A stretch of 64,000 nt of DNA, from assembly GCA_964017195.1 (NCBI GenBank), contig CAXHKT010000190.1, positions 23,201-87,200 of the forward strand, given 5' to 3'. How positions within the stretch are numbered: the first letter of the stretch is position 1; every line of letters begins with the position of its first letter. Positions 33,501 to 44,692 of the stretch are shown here, piece after piece. The notes under the pieces are model-generated. The model was not told where the DNA came from and did no database searches. It saw only the letters and a program-made list of their open reading frames with translations. The position numbers and the translations under genes are program-made. This DNA comes from Siderastrea radians. Lineage: Eukaryota > Cnidaria > Anthozoa > Scleractinia > Rhizangiidae.

Positions 33501-36393
33501 CCAAGACGCTGACACAGATCCATAAGTTTTGGTTGGGGCTCCTATAAATTCACAGCTTTTAACTATCTAACTAACGGGCTCCCCAAAATATTTTTAGGTA
33601 AAAGGCCCTGAGCTAAGGGGAGACAGTACACCTTCCACATTCAATTGCAAACTCACCAAATTTAGTAAAAGATTCCTGGAGGATTTTTTCAGTCAATCCA
33701 ATTCCTTTGACAAATATGGTGTTACCCTGAAATACATGTAGAAACCATATGTTAGAGATGCTATTCCATTGCATATTTACATGTAATAGCCTAAAATTCT
33801 TTCCTCAAAAATGTCTCTAACGGTAATTAGTGGTTGGTAGTATTTTGTGGGCACTTTGGCACACAGAGGCACTGCATGAAAAAAGTGCCTTACCCAAGAA
33901 CAAAGAATCTTTACCAAAGCAATAAATATACGAGTTTTAAAGGCATCTCAAGCAGACGTTTGTTTTCCATGAAAAAAATAAACAGTCAAACTGTTCAAAG
34001 CATAAAGAATGTTTTAGCAGAGTAAAATGTTATACATGTGTACACTGTACTATCATTCCCTTCTTCCACTGAGAAAAAGGGAGGACCAACTGTAATGTCT
34101 TTGGTCTTAATTGTTTAAAGACACTAGTCACATCAATTTGCTTGCCCCAGAAGAACCAATGGAGTGACATTCACTTTAACTTGTTGATTAAGTCCGATTT
34201 CAAGGTCACTTAAGACACCAGGCCATTTCTTGCCTTGGGGCTTTGCAAAGCAAAATGGCTGACAACTTCCAAAAATTGTTTTCAAAAGACACCAAGCCTT
34301 TCTCAAAGAATGCTCACTTCATACAAATTAATTTCCGTATAACCCCAACAGCTCTGATGATCAACTTACCATGTATACCTGAGTATCAACAAAAGTTTGA
34401 TGCAGAAGAAAGTAATTTAGAATCAAGTACAGGATATTTCAATACAATGTACCTTTCTTGGTTCTTCTGACCAACTTCGTCTGGGACCTTGCCCTAAATG
34501 AAGAGGGTGATTTGTGATTTAGAAAATTAAATAAACCACAACAACAGACTGACATATGAACTGACTTAATGGAAGAGTCCCACAGGCAAACAGACTGCAT
34601 GGTGGAAAGGTTGAGGTTCAAATTCTGCTTCTCCAATCTCAAAGGGGGTTTGGTGTAGTTCATTTTGGACCTAGACCGGGATTAATAGTCAAATGGCTCA
34701 CAAGAATAATTATTTAAATGAAAGCGACACTGAGTACACATACCCCCAGAGAAACGCCTGTTCTGTGCGGCTGAAGAGGGCACAAAGCTAAAAGAAAGAA
34801 AAAATAGATGATTTCAAATTGTCAATCCATTTATAAGTGCCATTTGTCTGCAGTAAGCCACAGGCAATGTAAAACAAAATATAGTCAAGTATGTTATTTT
34901 GAGGGACTCTAAGACAAAAAGCTACATAATGGCCTGTTGCAAATTATTCTTGGCACATCAATTAACCATTTAAGCCACAATGGTGACAAGCATCTAATTT
35001 CTTCTTACGGTATCATTTTTTGATCAAACATACAGCCCATGAAAATTAAGGAAATGATCGCTAAAGATGAGGTGTCTTGATGTGTAAGCAAATTCTCCCA
35101 ACTAGCACCATAAGAAATATATAGAGAACAGTGAGGAGAACACACACATTGATACTGGGGCTTAGAGGGTTAATGTAACTGCATAGTTTCATGAACAAAC
35201 CAATTCAACCCTCCTTTTCTGTACATGTTTAAAGGGGCATAGTCACGAGGATTTTGCAGATTTCTGGTCAAAACTGTGCTAAAATTATCGGTTGCTAACT
35301 TTATCCATGCCCAACATTGTGTTTGAACATTTAAAGGAACATATTAACTTAATTTCATTAAGAGAAAACAAACTATGACCATTTAATATCGATTTAATGT
35401 CAACACGCTGAAAGAATTTGAAAAGTTTAGCCTAATTTTTTCAAATTGCAATCCATTTCCATCCGTGCCATCTGTAGCAACAGACGACAGAAAATAGTTT
35501 CAGTGAAGTAATATAGTCTTTGGTAACAAAACTAGACCATTATTTGCAGGCGTTCATTGATGTCAGGACATATTTTTGATTTTTAAAGTGAACTAAAATA
35601 GCGTGACTATGCCCCTTTAAATTAATGGTCCCTCTGATTTAAATCCCCACTTCTTAAATGGCTAAAACAGAAATACATGCTTCACCTATTTACAGGAAAA
35701 CCTCTGTGTGAGCACTGGACTTACCCTTTGATCTGCTTTGTTTGAAATAAATGTCAATTGAAGAAAATCAGTTTTTAAGAGATGCCTCACAAGAAAGTAT
35801 TCAAGGAAATTAAATAAAGTGTACGGTTTAATAAGCCTTTAGCTATCTGGGTATCACTTGCCTTTCATAGAGATTCTTCATTGCTGCAGCACGTGACTAT
35901 CAAACAAGAAAAGAATAAATTATCAAACAAAGTTAAACATCCATTTCATTAAAACATAGGAGGAGTCATTAGCCACAAAATTGCCCTAATTATGTTTGAC
36001 ATTCTTGTACATTGTCAGTAACTCAAATGGAAGAAAGAATCATCTGCTTTTTTGTCTGCAAGTACTTGATATGAATTATTCATTGGCTCCCAAGTCTGTT
36101 TGGCTAATTGTATTGTTTGTTTGTTTGTTTGTTTATTTTTTACTTATCCTTGGATGCATTTACATTCAGAGGTACAGGTCGTAGCCAGAAAACGTTTTAC
36201 CTCTGCTATCTGAAACTATTGCCATCAAAGGATGCAAAAATTGTTCAAGATACACAACTTGCATACGTGTGGTAATATAAATATAATTGTGCTAAAAATA
36301 GCAGGCATCTAAAGACTATATAACATACTCAAGCAATTTATTTACCTGCTGCTCATTTCTGCTAAAAGAAGAGGGCTGTTGCTGAAAATCCTG
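30571..36393 (-). CDS. NELFE: NELF-E 3' exons: linker, RRM and C-terminus
   Basis: Nine minus-strand exons, in order: 36346-36393, 35862-35896, 34744-34787, 34453-34493, 33657-33726, 32351-32387, 31741-31795, 30792-30900, 30571-30641. All phases join. The reading includes LYESFVPSS, EEPRKGNTIFVKG (start of the RRM), QGFVTFDSCEAAENAIEE and MNGTMVSGVHIKVFLSRRQP (end of the RRM), and ends EIVSYEDL. This order matches negative elongation factor E, the RNA-binding subunit of NELF that pauses RNA polymerase II near promoters. The intron after 35862-35896 uses a GC donor (AG|GCAAGT), a known minor class. Many exons are under 60 nt. No frame damage is seen. Confidence 0.88.
31190..31455 (-). repeat. 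tRNA-derived SINE
   Basis: On the minus strand the head (31451 down to about 31381) reads GGCAAGCGTGGTCTAGTGG, with an A-box-like TGGTCTAGTGGTTAGG and a B-box-like GGATGCAAATCC. An unrelated tail with a GGCCAGTTGG hairpin (31290-31320) and a TTTATTTATAC end at about 31200 follows. The acceptor stem does not pair, so it is a SINE head rather than a tRNA gene. It lies in a NELF-E intron. Confidence 0.65.
32636..33255. mobile_element. inverted-repeat element, TTATAACAYAGAGGGCAAAA ends
   Basis: The string TTATAACACAGAGGGCAAAA near 32636 is mirrored as TTTTGCCCTCTATGTTATAA ending at 33255. It lies in a NELF-E intron. No coding potential. Confidence 0.6.
33350..33468. repeat. decayed partial copy of the GACTACGAGCAG MITE
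   Basis: CGTGCTTCCACGCCACAGGC and the terminal AGATTGCTCGTAGTCT match the right half of the 62452-62693 element; the left end is missing. Confidence 0.55.
35233..35616. mobile_element. 384-bp MITE, TTAA target duplication (copy 1)
   Basis: Ends AGGGGCATAGTCACG and the mirror CGTGACTATGCCCCT are flanked by TTAA. It is the same length as, and nearly identical to, the copy at 50204-50587. It lies in a NELF-E intron. Confidence 0.8.
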
Positions 36394-37039
36394 CTGTAAT
36401 GAAGAAAAAATTTTATTAATAAAAAAGTTAATTATCAATAAGTACATGTGACTTAAAAACTGAGTATAAACGTCTGTTCACAACCTTTATAGAAGCCTAT
36501 CACAGACCCTGTTCAAAGTCATTTGCATGGTACTAGTAAGACTGTACATGAGAAATTTGTCTTGAACAAAGTGTGTGTCAGCCCTTTGGCTCCCTCCAAA
36601 TCAGTATACATTTTAAAACTTCCTTTACTTTGCCACCTCTGCTCAGTACATGGACCTACCAGTAAAGACATGATATTTTTTAGGCATGCATGTTCCTTTC
36701 TCCACATCTTTCTCCACATTAGCTTTGCCATTCACAAACATTTGTTGTCGTTTATGTGTTTTTTTCCTAGTACACCCAAAACAAAAATCCCTCACTCCAC
36801 AAGGAACCCTTTGCGTAAGCCATTACTATATCAAAGTGTTGCTCTTTCTATGTCTTGACCGAAGAGGAATGATGGCAAGAGGAATAATTATAGTACTAGT
36901 TTGCACAGCATGAAGCAACTATGAACATTTGCTATAATTCTTCCTGAATGGGGTGCTTGTCTGTTATAGGTTACAGGATCCCCCCCCCCCCATCCCCACC
37001 CAAGCATGATTTGTGACCTCTCACGCAAAAACGTACACC

Positions 37040-37590
37040 GGCTTTCCGTTAAACGGGTGAAACGCACGGCTATCGAACGGGTCGCGAACGGGAGCCAAGC
37101 CGTTTGAAACGGGTGCCATTGAACAGCTTAACGGGTTATTAGGTATTCCGAACGACTAACGTGAATGGGTGAACGGGTCATGAAAAATTTTGAACGGGTA
37201 GATATGAACGGCTGAACGGCTTACTAATAATTCGAACACTTTGCCATGAACGGCCGAACGGCTCATGAAAAGTTTCGAACGGGTAGACATGAACGGCTGA
37301 ACGGCTTTCTGATAATTCCGAACGGTTTGCCATGAACGGCAGAACGGCTCTTGAAAAATTTCGAACGGGTAGACACGAACGGCTTAACGGCTACTAATAA
37401 TTCGGAACGGTTTGTCATGAACGGCCGATTACGGCTTGGTTGTCATCCCGAACGGATAGCCATGAACGTCTGAACGGCTCACGGCTTATAATTTCGAAAG
37501 AATTATAGTCACGAATCATTTAACTGCACAGAATTCATTCCCAATTGATAGCTTTGCATGAACGGAAGAACGGACAAAGACAACGGACGG
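37040..37590 (+). repeat. left GAACGG subterminal repeat array
   Basis: Degenerate units of about 80-90 bp of the form GAACGGGTAGACATGAACGG, CTGAACGGCT, then TAATTCCGAACGGTTTGCC. They probably act as binding sites for the element's transposase, by analogy with subterminal repeats of CACTA and Mutator elements; this is inference. Confidence 0.7.
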
Positions 37591-37658
37591 CCCGGCTAAA
37601 GAGTCTAAAGAGCAAGAGAAAATCAACGCGTCAGAAATAAAAACACAACAAAGAAGCC

Positions 37659-38072
37659 GTGCTGTCTAATTTAAACAATTGTCTGGAACTGTCACATGGA
37701 GAACTCGACCTTGTTATACTGGCGAACATTCAAGCGTTCACAAATGTTGAAATCATTGGCGAAAAAAGGAAACGAAGTTCACGATGCAGTTTCCTATACC
37801 TTAACCGTCCGATCTGCAAGGATATGTTCTTAAATCTTTACGGCATAAGCTACTCACGGTTTCGCAGATTGAAAGACCATTACGACCAACACGGACTTTC
37901 TCAAAGGGTCCATGGAAACTGCAAGAGAGCTACCTCACAACACTTTGCCCCAGGCCGTAACCGAGGACGTCAAAAACTTCTTTTAACTAATTACGTCGAA
38001 GAAAATGCTATTGTACTCCCTGGAAGGATTCCAGGATTTAAAAATGATTTAAAAATCTCCATCGAAAAATAG
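37659..38072 (+). CDS. transposon-associated protein with RVHGN and LPGRIPGF motifs (partial)
   Basis: A 137-residue frame contains NRPICKDMFLNLYGISYSR, LKDHYDQHGLSQRVHGNCKR and ENAIVLPGRIPGFKND. The layout (conserved Cys, a helical R/K region, HGN, then LPGR-x-PG-F/Y-K) is one I recall from high-copy uncharacterised proteins of cnidarians, molluscs and fish, presumably transposon-encoded. No catalytic residues are visible. The frame ends in an AT-rich stretch soon after the motif where homology should continue, so this looks like a truncated or decayed copy. It sits immediately inside the left GAACGG array and is convergent with the next gene. Confidence 0.5.
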   Translation: MLSNLNNCLELSHGELDLVILANIQAFTNVEIIGEKRKRSSRCSFLYLNRPICKDMFLNLYGISYSRFRRLKDHYDQHGLSQRVHGNCKRATSQHFAPGRNRGRQKLLLTNYVEENAIVLPGRIPGFKNDLKISIEK

Positions 38073-38194
38073 TTTACCTAACTTAAATCTTGAAGTTTCC
38101 TTTAATTTCAAGATAATTGTAAGTTGAAGAATTATATTGCGTATATCTGTTTCGAGAGAGAGTTGCGAAAAGCATTTTCAGAAAAAAACCACAC

Positions 38195-39336
38195 CTGGTC
38201 GGAGGTTGGTACATTTAATACATTGACGAAGTTTTCTTGCATTTGCATCTGGCAGGAGAGAATTTTAGTGTTCGTCTCTTCCATGGCATCCAACCTGTTC
38301 ACCAGGTGACGACACACTTCTGTCTTAGTAGCAAGCTGCTGGCGGAGCACAGTCACATCGTCTTGCAGGGAAGGTCTTACACTGCTATTTGTCACCATCG
38401 CAGGTGCTGAGGACTCTGCCACCTTGGCCCTCTTAGATTCTCGGGCTGATTTCCATTCAACCTCCCGCTTCTTCTGACTGGCCAAAAACTGCTCGTATGG
38501 ATGGTCACTTTGTTTAGCACTGGTTTCGGTCTCGGTACACTGCACTTCAGCAGGCTAAGTCAAAGAAAGTCAAAATGATTAGAGTTATCGAACAACCTAC
38601 AAACCAATTTAAATCGTTCACAAACACTAACGCCTTAATTTGTGGCGTATGAACTTGGGGCTGTTTACGGAGTTAACGTTTTGTCGGTATCAATTAACTG
38701 CATGACATTGCCACTGTTTTCTAATCGCTAATTTCATTTGTGTAGTGAATAATTCTTAAAAATTGAGTCAATCAACAAAAAAAGAAGTTTCCACTTCGAT
38801 CGCGAACTAGGGGTAAACGAAAAATGGCGGACGTGACAAGACGTAAATGATCACCTTCTTTCGTGGTACTTTTTTTTTTGGTGGCTCAGTGGTTTCTTGG
38901 CTTTCCACTGCCTCCTCAGTAGCTGGGAAGTTCTTCTTGCACCAATCCAGGTCTTTTACGGCCAGATAGTTTTCGTCATCTATAACATGTGCGTAAAATT
39001 TCAGTCATTACAGTTACACCGAAAGGAACAACTCACTGAAAATACAGACTTTAGAACGTACGATTGATACTTACCGCTTAGAGCAAGGATCTCCGCTTGC
39101 ACTTTCTTTCCTTCCCAACTAACATGGACAGACTGTCCCTCGATATAATCAAGGTCTTTCTCGACAATTAAACGAGTTGGCGCGATGCCCGTTTTTTGTT
39201 CTTCCGGGAAAAGAAACAATGCTTTTGAAGCACGTTTACTTGTTTGCCTGCACAACTGTCTGACAGTCATCCCGCGACTATTAAGAGACTGAGAACTGAT
39301 AAGAACTTTACGTAAACTGATGTAGCTAGCAAGCAA
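38195..39336 (-). CDS. three-exon coiled-coil protein, possibly BEN-family-like N-terminus (partial)
   Basis: Exons 39075-39336, 38855-38979 and 38195-38554 join in phase on the minus strand. Exon 1 encodes KALFLFPEEQKTGIAPTRL and GQSVHVSWEGKKVQAEILAL, a small beta-rich module. Exon 2 encodes an acidic segment with DLDWCKKNF, then a lysine-rich stretch. Exon 3 encodes a charged alpha-helical region with a predicted coiled coil (DDVTVLRQQLATKTEVCRHL onward). I have seen this arrangement in invertebrate proteins that end in a BEN domain, but no BEN exon follows here before the convergent gene. Two TATA-like strings sit at about 39347 and 39363, so translation may begin at the downstream Met at about 39270. 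All three frames are open, unlike most transposon genes in the window. Confidence 0.5.
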
Positions 39337-40102
39337 GTGCGATTAGCTTTTATACCAGAGTTCTTTTATACGCGGTACTGAAGTTTACGGATCAAAAATA
39401 CAGTGTTTTTATTGGATAAATGAAGGGTAATTGTTTTTCGATGTTCCACGGGAGCTTGTGTTTGCATAATCAATTATAATTGGTAAGCAGGTCGCAAGTC
39501 GTAAATTATAATCTCAATAGACCTTTTGAACTGTGTTTTCTTCTCACAGCGTCATTGACTACAAAAATCCGCCTCTATGTCGGAAATATAGTCCTGGTAT
39601 TAAAAGTTTGCGAAAATTGAAACCTTTCCTTTCATTGATTTTGTAATAGCGTGCAAACTAAACAACAAACGTCTGTCGTGCAGGCAAATCTTTTCGCGGA
39701 ATACAATTTATTGTTATGTTTACACACGGGCGTCCCTGTAATTTGTAAGTACAGTAAATCTCTATAGTCTCTAAAGTCGACGGCAAGAAGGATTTCGTTC
39801 TTTTGGGTTTCAGCTGGAGTTTCTCGGGCAGCTCGAACTTGTGATGGTAATTCTAAAATCGATGTTGATGTGGTGGTAAAAACATGCGGCAAATTAAAGC
39901 TTTGCTCGACTTGTTCGGCAGATGTCGTCTTAAATTGAATTGTTCATGAGAACCCTCATGGAGTATTTTTTGGCTCGCCGTTGGAAGCCAAGTTGCTATG
40001 GACGCTAACATTGATAATTAAAATTTTAGAAAATCCAATTTAGTAACTGCATCGTTTAAGCCAATCACAGAGTGAAAGGGAATTTGATCTTGATGGTGGT
40101 TT
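39337..40102. other. upstream region of the coiled-coil gene
   Basis: Contains two TATAAAAG-type strings on the minus strand just before the gene. An open frame at 39632-39892 (-) has no recognisable motif. Confidence 0.4.
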
Positions 40103-41550
40103 GTACAGCGCCGCAAATGAACCCGAGACCGCAAATGATCCCCGACCGCAAATGATCCCCAAATTGGACCGCAAATGATCCCAGGACCACAAATGATCCC
40201 CACAGCGGACCGCAAATGATCCCGCTGAAAGAATTTGGAATGGCGTGGAGTTTCAGTGAAGGTGAAAATACTGGAAGGTGAAAGTACTGACCAAAATAAA
40301 TCAAAAAACAGAAAAATTTCTTATTGATCAGTGAAATAAAACATTTTAAAGGCTCTAGACCACAGTGGCATAGAAGGCAAACATGATTATGTTTAAAAAT
40401 ATATTTCAAATTCACATGTATACACAGATCGCATGGATGACCGACCGATGGTCGACCGAGACCGCGGCAGTCGAGAAAGCCACGGGTTTCCAGGGCACGG
40501 TGATTGACATCTGGCTTTGAAATCAAAGGTCACTAAACAGTGTGTGAGGAGGCCACTAGACCATGTATTAAGGCAGTGTCCTGTTCTCTTGCGATCGGCG
40601 CTTGTAGAAATTGCTAAACTGGTCTCCAATTTGAATACTCTCGTCCTTTGATTGGCGTTTTTTGTTGGGGTCAATGCTGGTGGAGGTGACAAAGACCAGA
40701 AAATGAAAGTGATAAGAATACCGAGCTAGGTTTGGATCTTGTCTTTTGTACGTGTGGCGGAAATCCCGCCGGTATTGTCCTTGGCAGCCGATGCCTTTTA
40801 TAGGTAACTATTTGAGTTGTCACGCAACCTGTCAAATGTGCGTAACTTGTTGCATCGAGCTGGCTATACCCACCTGAGAAATCAGAAAAGTATTCTATAT
40901 TGTAAATTTGAGTGTTGAAGTGAACCCATTGATTTTTCCACTGAGCATTGCTCTAGAAAGGAAACGCTACCCCGCTCGAGATAAAGAAATATATATATTT
41001 GTAGCTGGCTGGTAAAATCAGTTAACATGGGCGGTTGCAAATTTTCTCGTGACTAGCGCTCGTACTACTTGTACATGTATAAGAAAGCATTCTGTTATTC
41101 TGTTAACAGATCGTAAAGAAAATACACAAATTAAACCAGGTATACTTACAACCTGCATGCTAAACCAAAGATACAGAAACAATTGCGAATTTATAGGACT
41201 GCATTACCTAGTAACATTTTATTTATTTATTTTATTTTTGGCCTCGAAATAAAATATCTAAGTCATGACTTATGAGGCTAAAACGTGCTTTGAGGAATAA
41301 TAAAGACAAAAGCTCCAGTATCCACATTATTCCGTAGACATCACCATGCCTCTGTCCACGCCATTCCAGAGTCCACGCCTTTACAATGTCATCGCCGTTC
41401 TGTTGTCCACTCCATTCCTATTATTTAGCGGGATCATTTGCGGTCCGCAGTGGGGATCATTTGCGGTTCTGGGATCATTTGCGGTCCAATTTGGGGATCA
41501 TTTGCGGTCGGGGATCATTTGCGGTCTCGGGATCATTTGCGGCGCTGTAC
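40103..41550. mobile_element. fold-back element with iterated GGGATCATTTGCGGTC termini
   Basis: Left terminus GTACAGCGCCGCAAATGA and right terminus in mirror (TCATTTGCGGCGCTGTAC). Each is built of about six tandem copies of a 15-17-bp unit (GGGATCATTTGCGGTC), in the same order and with the same variants. A 9-bp flank (TGGTGGTTT / AGGAGGTTT, 7 of 9) may be a decayed Mutator-type duplication. The arms continue to GGCGTGGA near 40250 and 41350. No coding sequence is supported. Confidence 0.7.
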
Positions 41551-41929
41551 AGGAGGTTTTCAACGCTCGCAGCTGGATTTTGTTACGAGCTAAACCACCC
41601 ATCGGTATTCTTTCAAGCTCTTTTAAAATTGTTTCACCGTCTAATTTGAAATTCTGAGATGGAAACCAGAGCCGAAATAAAAGTGACCAAAGAAATTTCA
41701 CGAGTCGCTTAGTATTTTTGTTTGGGTGGCTAGAAATGTGTACCGTTAAAAGATCTTTCCGTGAAAATTGGGAATATCTTTATTTTCCAAGAAGATCGAA
41801 AGAGACTGTTCACAGGGTACAAAGCGTGCAATTTTCGTCGCGTGAGCTGAAATATTTCAGATCAAGAAAAGCACGGAAAAATGACGTGTTTCGCTATTTT
41901 TTTTTTTTGGCCTTTGCGGACTATTTTAC

Positions 41930-42270
41930 AACAGAAAAATAATAGAATTATGTATAGATCATCGCAGTGAAGGTGTTTCAACCTAAGCGGTTGAAAAGAA
42001 GAAACCTGAAAAAATTCAGGCTTGAACGGGAATCGAACCCATGACCTCTGCGATACCGGTTCTGCGATCTAACCAACTGAGCTATCAAACCAATTGAGAG
42101 TTCGTATTTATCCCGTAGATGGAGAATGAATGAACGAACATTAATATATGAAATTCACTGATCTATTTGAAGTGCGGATGATCACTGCGATGATCTATAC
42201 ATAATTCTATCTTTATCCGCGGTTCAAATATAAGAATTTCATATATTTCATATATTAATATTCATTCGCA
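41930..42270 (-). repeat. tRNA-derived SINE plus tail duplication
   Basis: On the minus strand 42093-42020 forms a tRNA-like cloverleaf. The GGTTTGA / TCAAGCC acceptor stem pairs, TAGCTCAGTTGG matches the A box and GGTTCGATTCC the B box. The anticodon loop has no clean anticodon context (C at position 33). A tail (CAGGTTTCTTCTTTTCAACC onward, to about 41935) follows. A second tail segment in the opposite orientation lies at 42155-42270. Confidence 0.7.
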
Positions 42271-43213
42271 AATCTGCAAGTAAATGCAGTTCGAGATGCT
42301 GGTCACAAGGCACAGCCTTCATACAGGAGTGTCACCTGCAGAATTTCGTATAAAATATTTGACCCAGAAGGCTTCTTTAATGCACTTGAAGACAGAGGTC
42401 CTTTTTTTCAGGGAATGAGGTATGTGACAAGCACACATCCACAACATCCCTTTCTGCTGAAGAGGAAATTGCAAGGGCCAAACAAAGGGTTCACGACCAA
42501 TGTCAACAGAGGAAAAGGCCATCCTCAAAATCAACATTAGTAGTTGGTCTTGGGGAAGGGCGGGCCACAAGAGAGATAGAACTGATATGGTGGCCAGGAT
42601 TGGACAGACCGTGGACAACTGGTTGTGAGAATGTTTGTAGAGAAATGTGAATTTTTAAAGTATTTTGGCACCAACCACTAAAACTACCATTATGATATTT
42701 TCTCAATTTAACACCCCCAGCATTTATTTCAGACTTGGTATGTTCAACCCAGCATTTCTTTGAATTAGCAGTTTATTTGGGCCCTCCATCTCTTAAGAAA
42801 GGATTATTATTTGTTTTTCTTGGCAGCCCTTAAATATGCCCTATTAATATTAAGGGGGGCCAGTATCGCTTGTCTGAATTATAAAATGCCCTGTGTCAGT
42901 GTTTTATCAGTTCTTGTGGCATGGTCAGGATTTCGCTAAGTTAGGATGTCTTTTGTAGCAATTTCATTTCCTATGCTTTTGATGCTTGTCAGTATTTACC
43001 CTGGTAGTGCCTCTGGTATTATTATAGGATACTAAGAAACAGTATCATAGGATAGTAATGATATGTAACTTTTATTTGCATGGCAACAGTTCCGTACAAT
43101 GTATTTCAAATGGATGTAATTTAAAAAGGTGCCATATTTATCTTTTACCATCAGTTTTTGCACAATTACTGGCTATACAATGTAAATGTATAGTAAAACT
43201 AAAACTTACTTAC

Positions 43214-44160
43214 CCTTAATGCTAGGCAGAAAATACAAAATTCCACTGCCAGCTCTTGCCCACCAATGAGGAAGTCTTCATCGCCTACTTTTGCTAAAAG
43301 TAGCAGCAACCCCTTGTAAGCCACAGTCACTATCAATGAAAAAATAGGAAAATCAATATTATAACTGTAATACAATGTTTTCTTATCAAAAAATAAATAA
43401 AGCTGTCGCTTAATACAAATAATTGCAAATTGAAATGGCTCGGATCAAAGGCAGTAACATACTGTATTCACTAGGTGCCCCAGATCTGGCACACAAATTG
43501 TTGCATTCCTAGGCTGCTTCCCTAAAAAAAAGAAGCCCACAGTACCAAAGGTTGACAGCTCAGGCTACTGGGCTCCTGTAAGGCAGCAGCTTTGTATTCT
43601 CTGGAAACTTATTTTTAGTGCCTACAATTTTTTAGTTTGTCTCTTTTGACATGTGCCCTACTAACTAGCAAAAATCATAGTCAAATAGCCGGCATTTTCG
43701 GTGGTTTAATGCTGTCTGGCATTGGTTAATTTTTGGTGACATGACCACAGTGAAATCAAGCTGGAGAGCTGCAATTACTTGTGGGCCAGTCTACAACTCA
43801 AAGCAAAGGAAAGGACAATGAAAAAGTGGACAATTTACTTGTCACATTCGATACATACATTAAGTGTATAATATTTCTCTCCACAAGTAAGATATTATTT
43901 AATACACCGTGTCCATGTAAATGGACTTCATACTTTAAACTGTAACTCATATTGTCAGTTGAACTACATGTATATTGTCCAGGAAATATACACCAGCCTG
44001 TTATTCTGATGGCATGCTTACAAACTACAATAACATATATAGAGTACAATAATACACACCCTTAAATCGAATACGATAGTTTTTGCCATCTACATGGATC
44101 TCACATCTTTTCAGTTCTTCTTTCCATTGATTCAGATTTTTAAATAGGATTCTCAGATCC
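43214..44160 (-). CDS. exons of an unrecognised multi-exon gene (downstream part)
   Basis: Two candidate minus-strand exons. About 44160-44058 reads NLNQWKEELKRCEIHVDGK then NYRIRFKG. 43329-43214 reads TVAYKGLLLLLAKVGDEDFL then IGGQELAVEFCIFCLALR, bounded by an AG acceptor and a GGGTAAGT donor. They lie inside the large GAACGG-ended element and may belong with the exons at 50885-52760. I do not recognise the family. The sharp splice borders and lack of stops argue for a real or recently real gene. Confidence 0.35.
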
Positions 44161-44692
44161 TCCTTTTCTCAAATCCTCCTTCAAGGAATGAAGTTTAATA
44201 TGTAATAACAAGGGCATACACCTTCATAAATACTTAAAGTGCATATGACAGATTTTTTTTTATTTGCCTGAACGAATCTAAATGGCATCCTGATATAAAT
44301 ATCAAAAATTATTTTTCGATTTCGATTTTCCTTCCCCGCGCTTTTGCCGTTTAAAAACGTGAAATTTTACTTCCGGTCATGTCAAAAACCGCACAAAGGG
44401 AGACCTGGGCATAGTCACGTTGTGACGTCATACCAGGAACAGAGTCGATGCCAAAACAAAGAGTGTAGGTTTTTGTCGAGAGTCGAGGGTCGAGGGTAAT
44501 ATGTCGAGGGTCGAGGGAAAAATGTCGAGGGTCGAGGGTAAAATGTCGAGGGTTCAAAAATGTTTTCTACATTCAGTCTCTTGTCAAAAAGCCAGAATTC
44601 TTAGGTCGTTTCTGCATCATTGCACTGTTTACATTTTTGTATACGATTGAATACTTTCATGCAATTAGCAGCATTGCGAAGATGTCCAGATA

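Noticed and set aside
35725..35735. Microexon ATCAAAGG before GTAAGT on the minus strand in NELF-E
   Set aside because: Including it breaks the phase between 35862-35896 and 34744-34787, which join perfectly without it.
42020..42093. Functional tRNA gene
   Set aside because: Linked to a SINE tail repeated elsewhere; position 33 of the anticodon loop is C and the anticodon arm is imperfect.
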